From: Arbacia lixula
Taxonomy: Eukaryota; Echinodermata; Echinoidea; Arbacioida; Arbaciidae
DNA: 64,000 nt
Direction of reading: 5' to 3'
Assembly: GCA_963669155.1 (NCBI GenBank)
Contig: OZ022589.1
Location: forward strand, 11,141,465-11,205,464
The position numbers were made by a program, and so were the translations under genes. Positions within the stretch are counted from its first letter, which is position 1; every line of letters starts with the position of its first letter. Below are positions 1 to 10,789 of this stretch, piece by piece. The notes under the pieces were generated by a model. It saw only the letters and a program-made list of their open reading frames with translations, did not search any database and was not told the origin of the DNA.

Positions 1-290
1 ATGTCCATTGATCTGTCATGAGTCATACTATACAAGTGATTCCAATATCTGCAGAGAAACGAATATACACACACATAATAATTCATTATTTAAGTTTATT
101 CGTTTAGAGTTATAACAAAATATCACAATAGGAAATAAGTATAGGGGAGGGGATGCGCTGGGAACTGACAAGAAAAGAGAAACATTATTGTTAGAAACCC
201 ATTCAACCAGCATTACACGGGAGAGAGAGATGGATGGGAGGGGTGGGGAGAACGAGTTGGGGAGATAGCGAAAGAGGGTTGGCACTGTAA

Positions 291-291
291 A

Positions 292-356
<65 letters not shown>

Positions 357-460
357 AGTAAAAGAAGATGAACAAGAAAAATATAAAGAAAGGAAAAGAA
401 GAAAATATAAAATAAACAATGATGGGGTGGCACTTTGTCCGTCCAAAGAGGAACATGGAT

Positions 461-504
<44 letters not shown>

Positions 505-526
505 AGAGAGGGGGGGGGCGAGAGAT

Positions 527-581
<55 letters not shown>

Positions 582-598
582 AATACGAATGAGGAAGA
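291..598. repeat. (GA)n microsatellite blocks
   Basis: Three purine-rich (GA)n blocks lie at about 291-352, 463-510 and 529-578, separated by short mixed sequence. They produce long artificial Ser-Leu reading frames on the opposite strand, which are not genes. Confidence 0.95.
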
Positions 599-930
599 AT
601 GAGAGAGAATGTGCGTACATGTATTAAATGTGTTTGTATGACATGTTACAGATACACAAATATATATAGATTCAGAAAGAGAGACAGTGTATATAAGATA
701 AAGGGAGAGAGAGAGGGGATGGGAAAAGGGTCAGAGGGAGAGGAGGGGGGGGGGCTGGGGGAGAGAGGAAAAAATAACGAAGACGAATAAAGGAAGAATA
801 ACAGAGAATGTGCGTACATGTATTTATGTGTTTGTATTACATGTTACAGATACAAAAATAGATAAAGAGAGATGGTGTATATGAGATAAAGGGAGAGAGG
901 GGATGGGGTAGGGACAGGGAGAGAGAGAAA
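589..930. repeat. imperfect tandem duplication, about 200-bp unit
   Basis: The segment beginning near 600 (GAGAATGTGCGTACATGTAT, then a GTTTGTAT..ACATGTTACAGATAC stretch and a GATAAAGGGAGAGAG stretch) recurs near 803. A partial third match (GTGTTTGTATGTGTGTCATAC) lies near 1,090. The units are GA-rich and non-coding. Confidence 0.7.
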
Positions 931-970
931 AAAACATGGGCAAAGAGATTATTCATCATGATAACCGATT

Positions 971-971
971 A

Positions 972-1026
<55 letters not shown>

Positions 1027-1191
1027 GACAAAGAGAAAGGGGTAATAGAGAAAGAGAAAGAGTGAAAGGAGAAAGTAAGTAAATGCATTTGTGTTTGTAT
1101 GTGTGTCATACAAAATGCAAAGATAGACAGAGAAAGAGAGGGAGAGTGTATGTGAGTGAAGTAGAGAGAGAGAGTGGGGGGGGGGGGGGGG

Positions 1192-1238
<47 letters not shown>
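971..1238. repeat. (GA)n, (GACA)n and poly-G low-complexity tracts
   Basis: A (GA)n run at 971-999 passes into about seven GACA units to 1,027. A poly-G run of about 17 lies at 1,175-1,191, followed by (GA)n to 1,238. No coding signal. From 1,240 to 1,900 I see only AT-rich sequence with a few ATAAGTG and AATAAGTA repeats (1,828-1,895). Confidence 0.9.
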
Positions 1239-1241
<3 letters not shown>

Positions 1242-1929
1242 ATAATAATAAGCAGGAAAGAGAGGGAGAGAGGAAGTGGGTGACGGCGTGGTATATTGAC
1301 TTAAATAATTAACTGCGGGTTTCTTTGAAAAAAGCACATCACAAAAGACAGGAAAGAGATGTTTTATGCCGTGTGACGTAATGAAAGACGAGCTCATTTT
1401 GTCTATGTCTGATGGTGATCTGAATGGGGGGAAATACATAAATGTAATGATTATACACGTAGCGAGATTAATGAGATATATACATACATAACATCACACA
1501 TTGGCCTAAAATTATCATATAAAACGCCAACTTTGATATAGGTTCTTTGCACGTGATGTGGTAAAAGTTGCTTCATATTTGACATTAAGGCATTTATGAG
1601 GAGGTAAAAAATAATCTTTCCCATGCAAGAGGAGGAGTCTTGATGTCTTCCATAGTCATGTGCTTCTAAAGCTTGGTTAAATTTTGTCGACTGATTTAAA
1701 TTAATTGGGCTAGAGTACTCCAGGTAGGTGTATTTCTTTGAAACCATTGTTTATCACTGTTTATTTGCGCGGAGTCGAGTACCGTCATAACAATAGCCAA
1801 GTTCCCCGCTCTTACTATGGTGAGGATAATAAGTGTAATAAGTGTAATAAGAGGATAATAAATAAGTAAATAAATAAATAAGAGGATAATAAGTGTACAG
1901 TTTTCAAAAGAGAGTCGATGGATGTAGAG

Positions 1930-2140
1930 AATGCCGCCGTATAGAAACTCTCGACCAATCAGAGCGCTTCAACCCGACCCATCCCTCCCTCGTCGGCCCG
2001 ATACGTTTTTCTTGTTATTGTTTTAATGGACGCGTCGATTCTTAAAGGAGGGATATGACAATGTCGTGTGTTCATCTCAGGGCTGCAAGGAAGAGCTCGG
2101 ATTTAAATAGAACTCCTGCAAGATAGCTGAGACAGTACTT
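1930..2140 (+). promoter_or_regulatory. promoter of zinc-finger copy 1
   Basis: Conserved block shared with the four other copies: a CCAAT box at 1955-1959 within CTCGACCAATCAGAGCGC, an AAAGGAGGGATATGACA stretch near 2,044, and the TATA-like ATTTAAATAG at 2101-2110. The initiator expected about 31 nt downstream is poorer than in the other copies. The promoter looks intact although the gene behind it is broken. Confidence 0.7.
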
Positions 2141-2260
2141 ATCATGTTATCGTCTTGCAGTCAGCACACTGATCTTCCGAGCTCTAGATATTTCTAAGGA
2201 ACTTATTGCTCCATGCAGATTTCGCTAAGAATTCTGGAAAACCCTTTATCAACATTCATA

Positions 2261-2576
2261 ATGTAAGTGACGTTCAGTTCTTATTCCTAACTCTTTTTTG
2301 TTTTCATTTATTTGTTAAAACAAATGTTTCACATTCAGCTATGCATTCTTCTCACAAAACAATATGATATGTATTCTCATCGTATTTACCATCTCTACTC
2401 CTTTTTCTTCACCCAGGGCGTTCTACAATCCCGTGGATATCGACCGTCTGCAGGCGGCGTCATCGCTGCTGTCACTCAACGTCGAATTCGCCCTGTCACC
2501 GATCACCGTCAAGACGTCTGAGCCAGACTTCAACAACTCGACACCAGACTGGAAAAACTCGCAGTCTAAGGGGTGA
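2261..2576 (+). pseudogene. zinc-finger copy 1, finger region deleted
   Basis: The 5' part is intact. Exon 1 ends in AT at 2261-2262 before a GTAAGT donor, and exon 2 begins at 2417 after TTCACCCAG, so splicing makes ATG GCG TTC TAC. The N-terminus (MAFYNPVDIDRLQAASSLLS onward) follows the intact copies for about 43 residues, to the EPDFN motif. Near 2,535 the sequence jumps to the last codons of the gene (CTCGACACCAGACTGG), removing about 780 bp, including the serine-rich linker and all four fingers. The junction shifts the frame, and translation ends at TGA 2574-2576 after 11 unrelated residues (about 54 in total). The C-terminal remnant carries the DTR variant otherwise seen only in copy 4. 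It could still give a short N-terminal peptide, but DNA binding is lost. Confidence 0.85.
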
Positions 2577-3465
2577 ACCAAGAACTTGGCTTTGGACCTT
2601 ACTTCTTGCCATCAATAATACATGGACTCATATTTCTTTGCCTCTATTGAAAAGCAATGTTGAAGCAATTTGACACAGTAATACATTTCTTGTATTGAAA
2701 TTCATAACAAAGTATCGTACTTCTGCTGTTGTTTTAATAACTTTCTGCGTGATATTTGTTTTTTTCTGCATTTCGTTAAAAATCAAGTCATTTAAAAATT
2801 CAGCCTTGTTTCAATACTCACTGTTGTTTGTTGTGCGATCTAGTGAACTAGTGAGAGCTGTATTGCCCGCGTTGATCGAGAAGAGATGATAAAATGAGAT
2901 GGGGAGAGAAAGGAGTGAGATGGTGAGAGAATGAGTGCGATGATTCCTGAATATGAGTCTGATCGATGTGACGGAAGGAAAACAGCTTGATGTAAAAACT
3001 GAGAAGATAATAACAATAAGCTCAACCTTTCCTCTTGTATGTCTCTCTCATGATGAGGTTGTCTCTTTTTTTTCTCCTTATTATTTTTTCTTTCATTTTT
3101 ATATCAATGTCATTTCTTTGCGCATCTCCTCTCCGCCCTCTTATCAATTCTTCCACGCACACGGTCAAGCTTTTGTCTTCTCTCTGTGTGTCCATATCAC
3201 GAGACTTGTGTATCTCTCTCTCTCTCTCTCCAACCCGCTCTCTCTCTCTTTCTCTCACTCTCTCTCTCTCTCTCTCTTTCTCCCTATCCCTCTGTCTCTC
3301 TCTCTCTCCCCCTCTCTCCACTCTCTCTGCTCTCATCATTCTCATTGTCTCTCTGTTATATAACCCCTCATTATTCTCTCTCTCTCTCTCTCTCTCCACT
3401 CTCTCTGCTCTCATCATTATCATTGTCTCTCTGTTATACACCTCTCATCATTCTCTCTCTGTCTC

Positions 3466-3521
<56 letters not shown>

Positions 3522-4215
3522 CTCTCTCTCTCCACTCTCTCTCTGCTCTCATCATTATCATTGTCCCTCTGTTATATACCTCTCATCATTCTCTCTCCCT
3601 CTCTCTCTCTCCTTCTCTCTCTCTCTCTCTCCCATGTGTTAGTTTATGTATCTCCTCCATCTACCACTCCCCTTGTCTTCTATCATTTCTCTGCGCTTCT
3701 TCTTCTTCTCTATCACTGAACTCAATGTTTGAATTATAACATTTAGTACCCTCCCCCCTTCTCTCCATCAATATCATAACTCATATCTATCGTCCAATCA
3801 CTAAAGTCACGTGTTTAGTTCTCGAACCACTCGGAGAGTAGTCGTGATAGTTAGCAGGAAGAATTCATGTTTACTCACAGAATTAGAACTAGTTTCCTAG
3901 AAAGTTGACTTTGGATGGCTGTATTAGGTATTAGGAATTCCGAGAAATCAGAGAGAGTACATTGTTATTAAGTTAACGTATGGGTTTATTTCTGGTATCA
4001 CACATGAACGGCTCTAATGGTCTGGTCCCGTGTTCATCACCACTACCATATCAGGTATAAATAAAAGAGCTGCTACATTCCACCATTTAAATGTATATCG
4101 CTTTAATCCAAAATATAAGGGGAAAGGACGGTTTACACCGATGCAAAAATTATATATTTTACTTTTACAGCGATCCAAGGGGTAGATTATTGAATCATTT
4201 ACTGTTATCTAAATA
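2577..4215. other. 3' flank of copy 1, CT-rich
   Basis: No gene is seen. The segment matches, in reverse, the 3' flanks of copies 3-5: the GATGTGACGGAAGGAAAAC stretch near 2,967 and AATAAGCTCAACCTTTCC near 3,015 pair with 11,490-11,580, 17,590-17,660 and 23,530-23,600. Compound (CT)n arrays run from about 3,216 to 3,632 with an internal tandem unit (CTCATCATT..CATTGTCTCTCTGTTATA) at about 3,333, 3,410 and 3,549. Confidence 0.8.
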
Positions 4216-4217
4216 TC

Positions 4218-4370
4218 TTAAAGGGATAGTTCACCTTGAAGATGGGTTAGTTTCAATCAGAGAAAAAACAAGCAAGAAACATATTAGTGAAGGTTTAACA
4301 AAAACCCGTCAAAGGATAAGAAAGTTATGATCTTTTTGAAATTTCAATTTTGTGACGTCACGTGCGAGGT

Positions 4371-4430
<60 letters not shown>

Positions 4431-4650
4431 GTTGTGTACAGTATAATAGCATAAGTTGCTCTTCTTCTGTTTTTGACAACAGAATGAATTTGTATCTCTA
4501 ATAATGTATCAAATGCATAGGTAAAAGGGTGCATATCGTTTTGAGAAAATGCAAATTTTTGAGAAAAAAATGTACACGACATATGGGAGAGCACCTCGCA
4601 AGTAACGTCACAAAATCAAAATTTAAAAACTCATAACTTTTCTTTTCCCT
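4218..4650 (+). mobile_element. MITE family M (TTAAAGGGATAGTTCACC), right end truncated
   Basis: Starts with TTAAAGGGATAGTTCACCTT and continues with family landmarks: AGTGAAGGTTTAACA, GTCAAAGGATAAGAAAGTTAT, TGTGACGTCACGTGCGAGG and, inverted, GAGCACCTCGCAAGTAACG with AAACTCATAACTTTTC. A (CT)n run at 4374-4427 has expanded inside it. The terminal inverted repeat at the right end is missing; sequence of repeat family B begins there. No coding capacity, so a non-autonomous DNA element. Confidence 0.75.
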
Positions 4651-4662
4651 TTTTTTCTGTGG

Positions 4663-5760
4663 GGATATACCACACAGAAACAGTCTTGCTTTAAACGCGG
4701 CTTTTTTGACCACCAATTAAAGGATTTCTTACGATCAAACAAGACGACATCGTGCACTTCACCGGTGGACATCAAAACGTCACGTCGGAGCATTTGAAGC
4801 CATTGTTACCCAGACGGGGGCTCACTGCTTGCGCCCCGGATGCCGTAAGACAAAGGGGCGGGGTCGACTGAATCTTTAAGATGTTACAAAATGGTTTCGT
4901 GATTTCAATGGTTATCTGAATAAGCAGGAAATACTTTGTTCAACAAGAATAATCCTAAAAAAACTAAATATCATAGAAATATAGCCTAGAAATATGGAAG
5001 TAAACGCCCTTGTGGATCTGATAATTTCTTGATGAAATAAATAAGCTAACATGTGGACGGTTTTCCGCGGAGTTCTTGATATGATAGACTATAAAGTGAA
5101 ACAGACTTAGATGTCTGGCATCGTGAAATTTTGTATCTTGGTTACAGGTTATCATGTATTAATTACCTTTTTAGTAGCATGTTCGATGTTTAAATAAAGG
5201 TTAATCATTTTCCTTTTCTGCTCAATGATTGGAGTGAGATGTATTTTGTTTTGCTCAGCCTTTATTTATTCTTTAGGTCAGGTAATGAAAATAATCCAGA
5301 GTCTATGCAATGGTGTGAAACCTGGCCCTAGGCTATGACTCACGGTTACATTATAACGGAATACTCGATGTTACTCATAGAAGCTCAGTAACAACCCCCC
5401 TTCTACCCTTCCCCACCGTCAGACCCGTAATAAAAGCCTGATGAAGAATCAGGAAAGCCTTAGACCACGAAGTACATGTCTCTTGTTATGGAATCCAATA
5501 TGACCCATACAAATCGTAAGAAACTAGTAAAGCTAAAGACCTCAAGGTTCTTGGGTGAGATGCGCGAGTTTTCCCACGACTCAAAACAAAAGTCTGGAGG
5601 ACTACTATCAAGTCGTTTTCTTTCAAGCAGGACAAGGGTAGCTTTAATCCGCACTTGAACTAAACGTTTCCTTTGAATAGCGGCAACATCTATCCCTAAC
5701 ATACAAGGGCGAAGACCTGGCAACGACACAGCACTTGTCGCTTCTTTTGAAGTTGGTACT
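4663..5760 (+). repeat. dispersed repeat family B, copy a
   Basis: About 1 kb block found five times in the window. Landmarks are ACATCAAAACGTCACGTCGG, TGCCGTAAGACAAAGGGGCG, AAAGCAGGAAATACTTTGTT-like sequence, and at the far end a reverse-strand reading frame (5460-5729) beginning MSLPGLRPCMLGIDV. That frame is open in copies a, b and d, interrupted in c and divergent in e, so it is not convincingly a gene. The element class is unknown; no terminal repeats or target-site duplications are evident. Confidence 0.65.
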
Positions 5761-6367
5761 CAGAAGTAGTACATGTAGTTTCTTTCATTTACCAATATAC
5801 AAGTTAGGAACAGAGGAATTCATATCCTTATAAAATGTAAATCTTGGAGATTGAAGGAATATCAAGATTGAAGAAATGTTCATTGTTGTTATTGTGCAAC
5901 GTTGATATTGGGCTTGGGTTAATATTGGGTTTGCGCGCCATACATGGGGTAAAACTATTCCATCAAATGCATGATCAATATTCGGATCCAATATCCAGAT
6001 ATCGCAGTGATATGTCGGAGAAAAGCCGAATATATTAGAAGGAGATTTGTGTAGATGGATATATACTGCTATGACCAATTAGGTTATTCACAAGTGTCTA
6101 TTAGGTGGATAGATGATGAAAAAAAAATATATATATGGAGGGATGATAAAAATGAGAGGGTGATTGAAATATACATTTGTACAGTAATATTATTGCATAC
6201 ACCGGCAAATAATGAATCAAATCTCCAATATCATAAAATAATCTGCGCTTATTTATATAGCGATAATATTAATTTTGAAAGTACAATGCAACTGATATGT
6301 ATGTGGACAGTATAGGAGTCGGATAATCAGGGCTTCCCAGCAAATTTTAATTCTTGAAAAGAATTAT

Positions 6368-6864
6368 TTAAAGGGATAGTTCACCCTGAAATTGCTTTTG
6401 TTTCAATAGAGCAGAAACATGAAAGAAACATAAAAGTGAAGGTTTGACGACAATCGGTCAAAGGAAAAGAAAGTTGTTTGAATTTGAAATTTCAATTTTC
6501 TGACGTCACGTGCGAGGTGCTCTCCCATATTATGTTGTGTACAATTCTTTTCGAAAATATGCATTTTCTAACATAAAAAATCCTTTTACTTGCGCATTTG
6601 ATACATAATCAAAATTACTTTTTTTTTTTTACACATATACCTGTATGAAAAAAAACATTCCGATATCAAAAACAGATAGAGCGCAATTTTATTGTACATA
6701 ACATGGAGAGCACCTCACACGTGACGTCACAAAATTGAAATTTCGAAATATAATAACTTTATCTCCCTTTGACCGATTTCGTCGAACCTTCACTAATATG
6801 TGTATTTCATGTTTCTCCTTTTATTGAAACAAAACTAATTTCAGGGGAAACTTCTTTCCCTTAA
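6368..6864 (+). mobile_element. MITE family M, full length (about 0.5 kb)
   Basis: Left end TTTAAAGGGATAGTTCACCC; right end is its diverged inverse (TTTCAGGGGAAACTTCTTTC then CCTTAAA). The inner halves are also inverted: GTGACGTCA-type sequences and GAGGTGCTCTCC at 6,515 against GGAGAGCACCTC at 6,703. A whole-element foldback without an ORF. It sits in the upstream flank of zinc-finger copy 2. Confidence 0.8.
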
Positions 6865-7189
6865 AGTAGTTTCAAAAGGAGCAAGTAAGTATTGAGAGTA
6901 TCGCATAAAAGCAACGGCCATAAAATCTTCCACATCTTCCACATCAGTCCCATATCCATATGTGATAAACTGTGTTGAAATTGATATGGGACTGGGACTG
7001 TTGGACTGGGACTGGGACTGTTGGACTGGAACTGCGATGATCAAAGAGAGGAACAAAACAATAGTTAGCATTGCATTTTAGTCTAATCATGTCAATGGAA
7101 TTATTGCAAAACTGTTTCGACATCACAACCAAAAGCTACAAACTACAGTGCTCGTTCAACCGTTTCCAGACGCTGGTTTGTTTCAGAAA

Positions 7190-7514
7190 ATGCCGCCGCA
7201 AAGAAACTCCCGACCAATCAGTGCGCGGTAAGCCGACCCCACCTCTCTCTTAAGGACCAAGCGTCCTGATATACCGTTATGGTCGTTGCTTTGATGGACT
7301 CGCCGATTTGTAAAGGAGGGAGATGACATTGTTGTCCACCTCATGTCTGCAGGAAGAGCTCGGCTTTAAATAGAATTCCTGCTCGTTACTTTGTCATTCT
7401 GCACGTTATCTTCTTGCAGTCAGCACTCACTTCCGAGCTCTAAATCCAAGGAACTTATTGCTACACGCAGATTTCGTTAAGATTTCTGGAAAACCCGCTG
7501 TTAACATTGATAAT
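7190..7514 (+). promoter_or_regulatory. promoter and untranslated exon 1 of zinc-finger copy 2
   Basis: CCAAT box at 7214-7218 (CGACCAATCAG), then a block conserved in all copies (GATTTGTAAAGGAGGGAGAT near 7,310), TATA-like TTTAAATA at 7365-7372 and an initiator-like TCATTCT with its A at 7396, 31 nt downstream. Exon 1 is therefore about 7396-7514. It contains no ATG except the one half-made at its 3' end. Confidence 0.75.
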
Positions 7515-8620
7515 GTAAGTATGCTTCAGTGATCTCCTTCCAGGTGGAAATTACACACTTTTCCTTTCCCAGTATATTTATTCATTAGACAGCAATGCAT
7601 CATTTTCATGATTACATGTATTCAATTTTCATCGTATTTACAATCACTACTTCTTTTTCTTCACCCAGGGCATTCTACAATCCCGTGGATATTGACCGTC
7701 TGCAGGCGGCGTCTTCACTCCTGTCACTCAACCTCGAATTCGCCCTGTCACCGATCTCCGTCAAGACGTCCGAGCCAGACTTCAACAAGGCCATCGCATC
7801 GGTCATCTGGAATCGTCATCGTGGTCTGACGACAACGACTTTCTTCAAGTGCGGCGTCCCCAACTGTCCGCTGTGCCCGCCTGTGGAATCTCGTAACACG
7901 AGTGTGAAAGAAGGGCTTGTGGAACAGCGAACCAGCGCCCCAAGCACGACGACCACCAGTGCATCCCGCCGCTCGTCAGTGGTCAACTGGCTTGTAACAT
8001 CATCATCGACGTCTTTCTACTCCGAGCAATTGATTTCTCCTGGGTCCCCAGGCACGAACTCGCCGTATTCGGACGGTTCGAACATGAGATCTCCAGCAAG
8101 TTCCCCCTCATCATCTATGGACAACTCAGTCGACCGGCTCGCTTCTGCCGGTCTCTCCGTCCACCTTGGACCTTCCCCATCATCAAGTAGCGAGGATGAG
8201 CGGACCTCTCCGACCGTCGCTGCCCCGAACCTCCCGGCAGCTGATCGGGGTCTGCCCTATTCCTGCAGGTTCTGCCCGAGGCAATTCATCAGCGCGTCCA
8301 ACCGCTCGTCGCATCAGAGGACGCACATGGGCGCGCGGCCGTACCAGTGCCCATCGTGTCCGAAGTCGTTCGCCCAGAGGACCTCGCTCCGTACCCACCT
8401 CCGCACGCACACGGGTGACCGTCCGTACGGCTGCCTGCACTGCGGCCAGCGGTTCGGCGACCTGTCTACGCTGACCAAGCACCGCCGCACGCACACCGGT
8501 GAGCGGCCCTACCGATGTCACTATGAAGGATGCAGCAGGGCTTTCGCGCAGTCTGGCAACCTCAAACGACACTACAAGACGCACGTCCTCGACTCCAGGC
8601 CGGAACGACTTGCCGTCTAG
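7513..8620 (+). CDS. C2H2 zinc-finger protein, copy 2 (four fingers)
   Basis: CDS is 7513-7514 joined to 7669-8620, giving 317 residues. The start codon is made by splicing: AT before the GTAAGT donor plus G after TTCACCCAG. I prefer this to the upstream in-frame Met inside the intron because the donor, acceptor and MAFYNPVDIDRLQ start are conserved in all five copies. Residues 1-75 are a conserved N-terminal region ending in a short Cys motif (CGVPNCPLCPP, C-x4-C-x2-C). Residues about 85-190 are Ser/Thr/Pro-rich and probably disordered. Fingers lie at about 198-220, 226-248, 254-276 and 282-306; the last has C-x4-C spacing, and the linkers are MGARP, TGDRP and TGERP. The first linker has M where copies 3-5 have T. 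The arrangement implies a nuclear sequence-specific DNA-binding protein; targets are unknown. The STLTKH and QSGNLKRH helices recall Glass-type fingers, a weak resemblance from memory. Confidence 0.9.
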
Positions 8621-8735
8621 GGGGTCGACCAAGAACTTGACGTTTATCTCCACAGGCTTGCCTCCTTTTCGCTTGTTGAACTTTAAAGAGATGTTGCAAC
8701 ATAATATTATTTTGACATTAACAAAGAATTTTGCT

Positions 8736-8741
8736 AATAAA
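8736..8741 (+). promoter_or_regulatory. polyadenylation signal, copy 2
   Basis: AATAAA lies about 115 nt after the stop codon of copy 2, in an AT-rich 3' untranslated region. Confidence 0.6.
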
Positions 8742-9050
8742 TGAAGTCAAAATTTAGGTTTTGTATCAATACTCTCAAGTTGTTTTCTTTGCGATTGTGA
8801 TCTTTGTCTGTTGTGAGAGAGGGGAATGATGAAGAGGAGAACAAAAAGGATAAGTGTTTGCATGTGTGTGAGAGAAAAGGGGGGGGGGGCGACAGGCTAT
8901 GATTTGTTTTGAGGATGGCTTGGAGAGGAATGTGTGAGAAAGAGAAAGAAGAGATAGTCGACTGCAGGAAAAATAAGAACATAATGTGTTTTCTCCTTTT
9001 CCCCTTCCTCTCGTGTCCTCAATTCTCGTCATCCCTCTTTATTCTGTACA

Positions 9051-9131
9051 TCACTCTCTCTCTCTCTCTCTCTCTCTCTTTGTGTATCTCTCTCTCACTC
9101 TCTTTAGATAAAGTATATTAATATGCATATG

Positions 9132-9178
<47 letters not shown>
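9051..9178. repeat. (CT)n then (AT)n tract at the polarity switch
   Basis: (CT)n at about 9051-9080, more CT-rich sequence to 9,106, then (AT)n at 9137-9178. To the left is the shortened 3' flank of copy 2 (+ strand unit); to the right the sequence is the reverse of the upstream flank of copy 2 and joins the - strand units. This marks the junction between the two orientations. Confidence 0.75.
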
Positions 9179-9182
<4 letters not shown>

Positions 9183-9429
9183 CTCCCTCAAAAAAAAAAT
9201 CTGCTTGTCTCCATTATATTAATGATATATAGCTTCGTATATTGACCACTCCATTGATGGAATGGTGTCACCCCATCTACGGCACGCAAGCCCAATCTTT
9301 TATAACGTGCACAACAGCGATAGTGAATATTTCTTCAAACTTCTAAGATTTACATTTTATAAGCATGGGACTACTCTATTCCTAACATGTATTTTGGCAA
9401 ATGAACGAAACAACCACTGAGTATATCAA

Positions 9430-10500
9430 TTTCAAAAGGAGCAACAAGTGCTATGTCGTTGCCAGGTCTTCGCCCTTGTATGTTAGGGATAGATGTTGCC
9501 GCTATTCAAAGGAAACGTTTAGTTCAAGTGCGGATTAAAGCTACCCTTGTCCTGTTAGAAAGAAAACGACTTGATAGTAGTCCTGCAGACTTTTGTTTTG
9601 AGTCGTGGGAAAACTCGCGCATCTCACCCAAGAACCTTGAGGTCTTTGGCTTAAATAGTTTCTTACGATTCTTATGGGTCATATCGGATTACATAACAAG
9701 AAAAATGTACTTCGTCTGAGGCTTCCCCAATTCTTCATCAGGCTTTTATTACGGGTCTGACGATGGGGAAGGGTAGAAGGGGGTGCTGAAGAAACTGGGC
9801 TTCTATGCGTAACACCGGGTATTCCGTTATAATGTAACCATGAGTCATAGCCTAGGGCCAGGTTTTCCACCATTGCGTTTATTTTGGATTGTTTTCATTA
9901 TCTGACCGAAAGAATAAATAAAGGCTGAGCAAAACAAAATACACCTCACTGCAATCATTGAGTACAAAAGGAAAACTACTAACCTTCATTTAAATATCGA
10001 ACATGCTACTGAGAAGGTAATTAATACATGAAAACGTGTAACATACTATCACTATGCCAGACATTCGATTCTCTTCTACTTAATCTATAATCTATCATAT
10101 CAAGAACTCCGCGGACATGTTTATTTTATCAAGATATTTTCAGATCCACAAGGGTATTTGCTGCCACGTGTCTACGCCATATTTCGCTGATATTTAGGCC
10201 TTTTAGAATTCGTTTTGTTGAACAAAGTATTTCCTGCTTATTCACCTAAACGTTTAAATCACGGAACCATTTTATAACATCTTAAAGATTCGGTCGACCC
10301 CGCCCCTTTGTCTTACGGCATCCGGAGGCGCAACCGGTGAACCCGTCTGGGTAACAATGGCTTCAAAAGCTCCGACGTGACGTTATGATGTCCACCGGTG
10401 AAGAGCTCAACTTCGTCTTGTTTGAACCTGAACCTTAAGAAATCCTTGATAATCTGTGGTGGGAAAGGCCGCGTTGAAAGCGAGCCTGTGTCTGGGCGGT
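9430..10500 (-). repeat. dispersed repeat family B, copy b
   Basis: Reverse complement of copy a. The MSLPGLRPCMLGIDV frame is at 9453-9719 on the + strand, and the inverse of CGTCACGTCGGAGC is at about 10,367-10,385. Beyond it, the reverse strand of 10,435-10,620 keeps a short coding-like stretch (DENQRAQRYIDDIFNCLLKR) that recurs in copies c and d. I do not recognise its family. Confidence 0.65.
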
Positions 10501-10626
10501 ATATCCGTCAGAAGTATGAGTAAAATTACTGTCCGCCACGTTCCTTCTACATCGTTTCAGAAGACAATTGAATATATCGTCGATATAACGCTGGGCACGT
10601 TGGTTCTCATCACGCCCCCACCCCCT

Positions 10627-10695
10627 ACACACACACAAACACACACACACACACACACACGCGCACACACGCACATACACACACTCACACACAAA
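10627..10695. repeat. (CA)n microsatellite
   Basis: Interrupted (CA)n with ACGCGC and CATACA variants. It is present at the same place in units 1, 2 and 3 with different lengths. Confidence 0.95.
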
Positions 10696-10789
10696 CACCA
10701 CCCCTCGCTACACAGGTTTTTAATAACTAGGAAAATGTTGCCTTCTCGAGAAAAGTGGACAAGATAAAATATATTCACAAATGAGTTTT

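Noticed and set aside
28-620. Long Ser-Leu-Ser-Leu reading frames on the reverse strand
   Set aside because: They are translations of (GA)n microsatellites. The same applies near 969-1439, 3035-3739, 11004-11501, 17059-17577, 23244-23603 and 26784-27032.
7595-7668. Upstream in-frame Met (MHHFHDY) as start of zinc-finger copy 2
   Set aside because: It lies in the intron, between a good donor and an acceptor conserved in all five copies, and the joined ATG gives the common N-terminus.
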